Positions 63,413-64,000 of a stretch of DNA of 64,000 nt are shown piece by piece (position 1 is the first letter of the stretch; each line of letters opens with the position of its first letter). The DNA is from an uncultured Rhodobacterales bacterium (GTDB taxonomy: Bacteria; Pseudomonadota; Alphaproteobacteria; Rhodobacterales; Rhodobacteraceae). The stretch covers positions 1 through 64,000 of the forward strand of contig CAIMWI010000075.1 in the NCBI GenBank assembly GCA_903845215.1, read 5' to 3'. The translations under genes were made by a program, and so were the position numbers. Under the pieces are notes generated by a model that was given only the letters and a program-made list of their open reading frames with translations, was not told where the DNA came from and ran no database searches.

Positions 63413-64000
63413 ATGCTTGATACAGTGGCCCGCGACGGTTTGGTGCTTTTGGGATGCGGTAAGATGGGCACGGCCCTGTTGACCGGATGGTTGGCGGCGG
63501 GGGTGCCTGCATCCTCGGTTTGGGTGATTGAACCGAACCCCAGCGATTGGCTGAAAGCCAGCGACGTGCATCTGAACCTAGGCGTGCCGCCAGCGCCTGC
63601 AGTGGCCTTGCTGGCGGTGAAGCCGCAGATGATGGGCGCGGCCTTGCCGGCGTTGCAGGCCTTGGGCAATGGGACGACGCTGTTCATCTCGATCGCTGCG
63701 GGCACGTCGATTGCCACCTTCGAGGCCGCCTTGGGTCACCGCACCCCCATCGTGCGCACCATGCCCAACACGCCCGCCATGGTCGGGCGTGGCATCACTG
63801 GCATCTGTGCCAATGCAGCGGGGCAGTCGGGCCTGCCTTTGGCGCGTGCGCTGATGCTTGCCGTGGGCGAGGTGGTCGAGCTTGACGGCGAACACCAGAT
63901 TGACGCCGTCACCGCCATTTCCGGCTCTGGCCCAGCTTATGTCTTCCACCTGATCGAGGCGATGGCCGCTGCGGGCGAGGCCGAGGGTCTGTCGGCTGAC
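63413..64000 (+). CDS. proC: pyrroline-5-carboxylate reductase, cut by the window edge
   Basis: Reduces pyrroline-5-carboxylate to proline. The 196 codons present begin LGCGKMGTALLTGWLAAG (NAD(P)-binding) and include VKPQMM, SIAAGTSIATFEAAL, RTMPNTPAMVGRGITGI and AISGSGPAYVFHLIEAMA. GGAGG is 5 bases before the ATG. The C-terminal part lies beyond 64000. Confidence 0.95.
   Translation, partial: MLDTVARDGLVLLGCGKMGTALLTGWLAAGVPASSVWVIEPNPSDWLKASDVHLNLGVPPAPAVALLAVKPQMMGAALPALQALGNGTTLFISIAAGTSIATFEAALGHRTPIVRTMPNTPAMVGRGITGICANAAGQSGLPLARALMLAVGEVVELDGEHQIDAVTAISGSGPAYVFHLIEAMAAAGEAEGLSAD

Noticed and set aside
1-64000. tRNA, rRNA, CRISPR or insertion sequence
   Set aside because: A scan by eye for T-loop sequences, regular spaced repeats and transposase motifs found none. 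A covariance search would be decisive.

Overview
The window reads as a stretch of chromosome from an alphaproteobacterium of the Rhodobacteraceae. The grounds are GC-rich coding DNA with dense short operons, two porins of the Rhodobacter capsulatus type, a RibA with an N-terminal extension, a leuS-lptE-holA block behind a DUF3576 lipoprotein, an era-rnc-lepB-acpS-pdxJ-rsh-rpoZ block, and many ATGA/GTGA start-stop overlaps. The genus cannot be fixed from the sequence. No rRNA, tRNA, CRISPR array or insertion sequence was seen. | Layout. 1-1409: AT-rich DNA and a phage-type tyrosine recombinase, probably the right edge of an acquired segment. 1406-4230: small minus-strand metabolic run (phhB, an acyltransferase-like protein, a glycerophosphodiesterase, a RidA protein). 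4319-7464: inner-membrane half of a type I secretion system. 7619-8996: mlaA-mlaC lipid trafficking genes. 9054-11207: bifunctional penicillin-binding protein. 11480-13259: glnK-amtB ammonium sensing and uptake, ending in hairpin terminators. 13356-17435: CoA-transferase, aminotransferase, sulfurtransferase and smpB. 17487-21864: ion channel, EamA permease, dapA and a soluble lytic transglycosylase. 21861-25694: ArnT-like transferase, folC and accD. 25877-32227: lipoprotein, LysR regulator, OmpA protein, GNAT, MoCF protein, map and an MFS permease. 32268-41684: recO, then the era/rnc/lepB/acpS/pdxJ/rsh/rpoZ/folK housekeeping block. 41818-46849: NYN nuclease, ispH, rnhA and small membrane or regulatory genes. 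47050-54368: flavoprotein, YqgE, an nDsbD-like protein, holA-lptE-leuS and DUF3576. 54663-56921: two tandem porins, each with a clear terminator. 57489-64000: yggS, an L,D-transpeptidase, ribA, an orphan response regulator, xthA, a pseudouridine synthase, a YbjN protein and the start of proC. | Functional themes. Several genes serve the envelope: peptidoglycan synthesis and turnover, LPS transport (lptE), phospholipid retrieval (mlaA/mlaC), lipid or glycan decoration and porins. Others serve translation and RNA (smpB, map, era, rnc, leuS, pseudouridine synthase), folate and pterin metabolism (phhB, folC, folK), nitrogen control (glnK-amtB) and stringent response (rsh, rpoZ). | Points worth a second look: an integrase that lacks the second catalytic arginine; a recurring intergenic element with core GAGTATTT-N4-CAAGATGAA; paired 21-bp palindromes between acpS and pdxJ; a 15-bp tandem repeat over the dapA stop codon; and, most striking, a porin whose first loop carries an extra block of about 75 predicted-helical residues with codon use unlike the rest of the gene.
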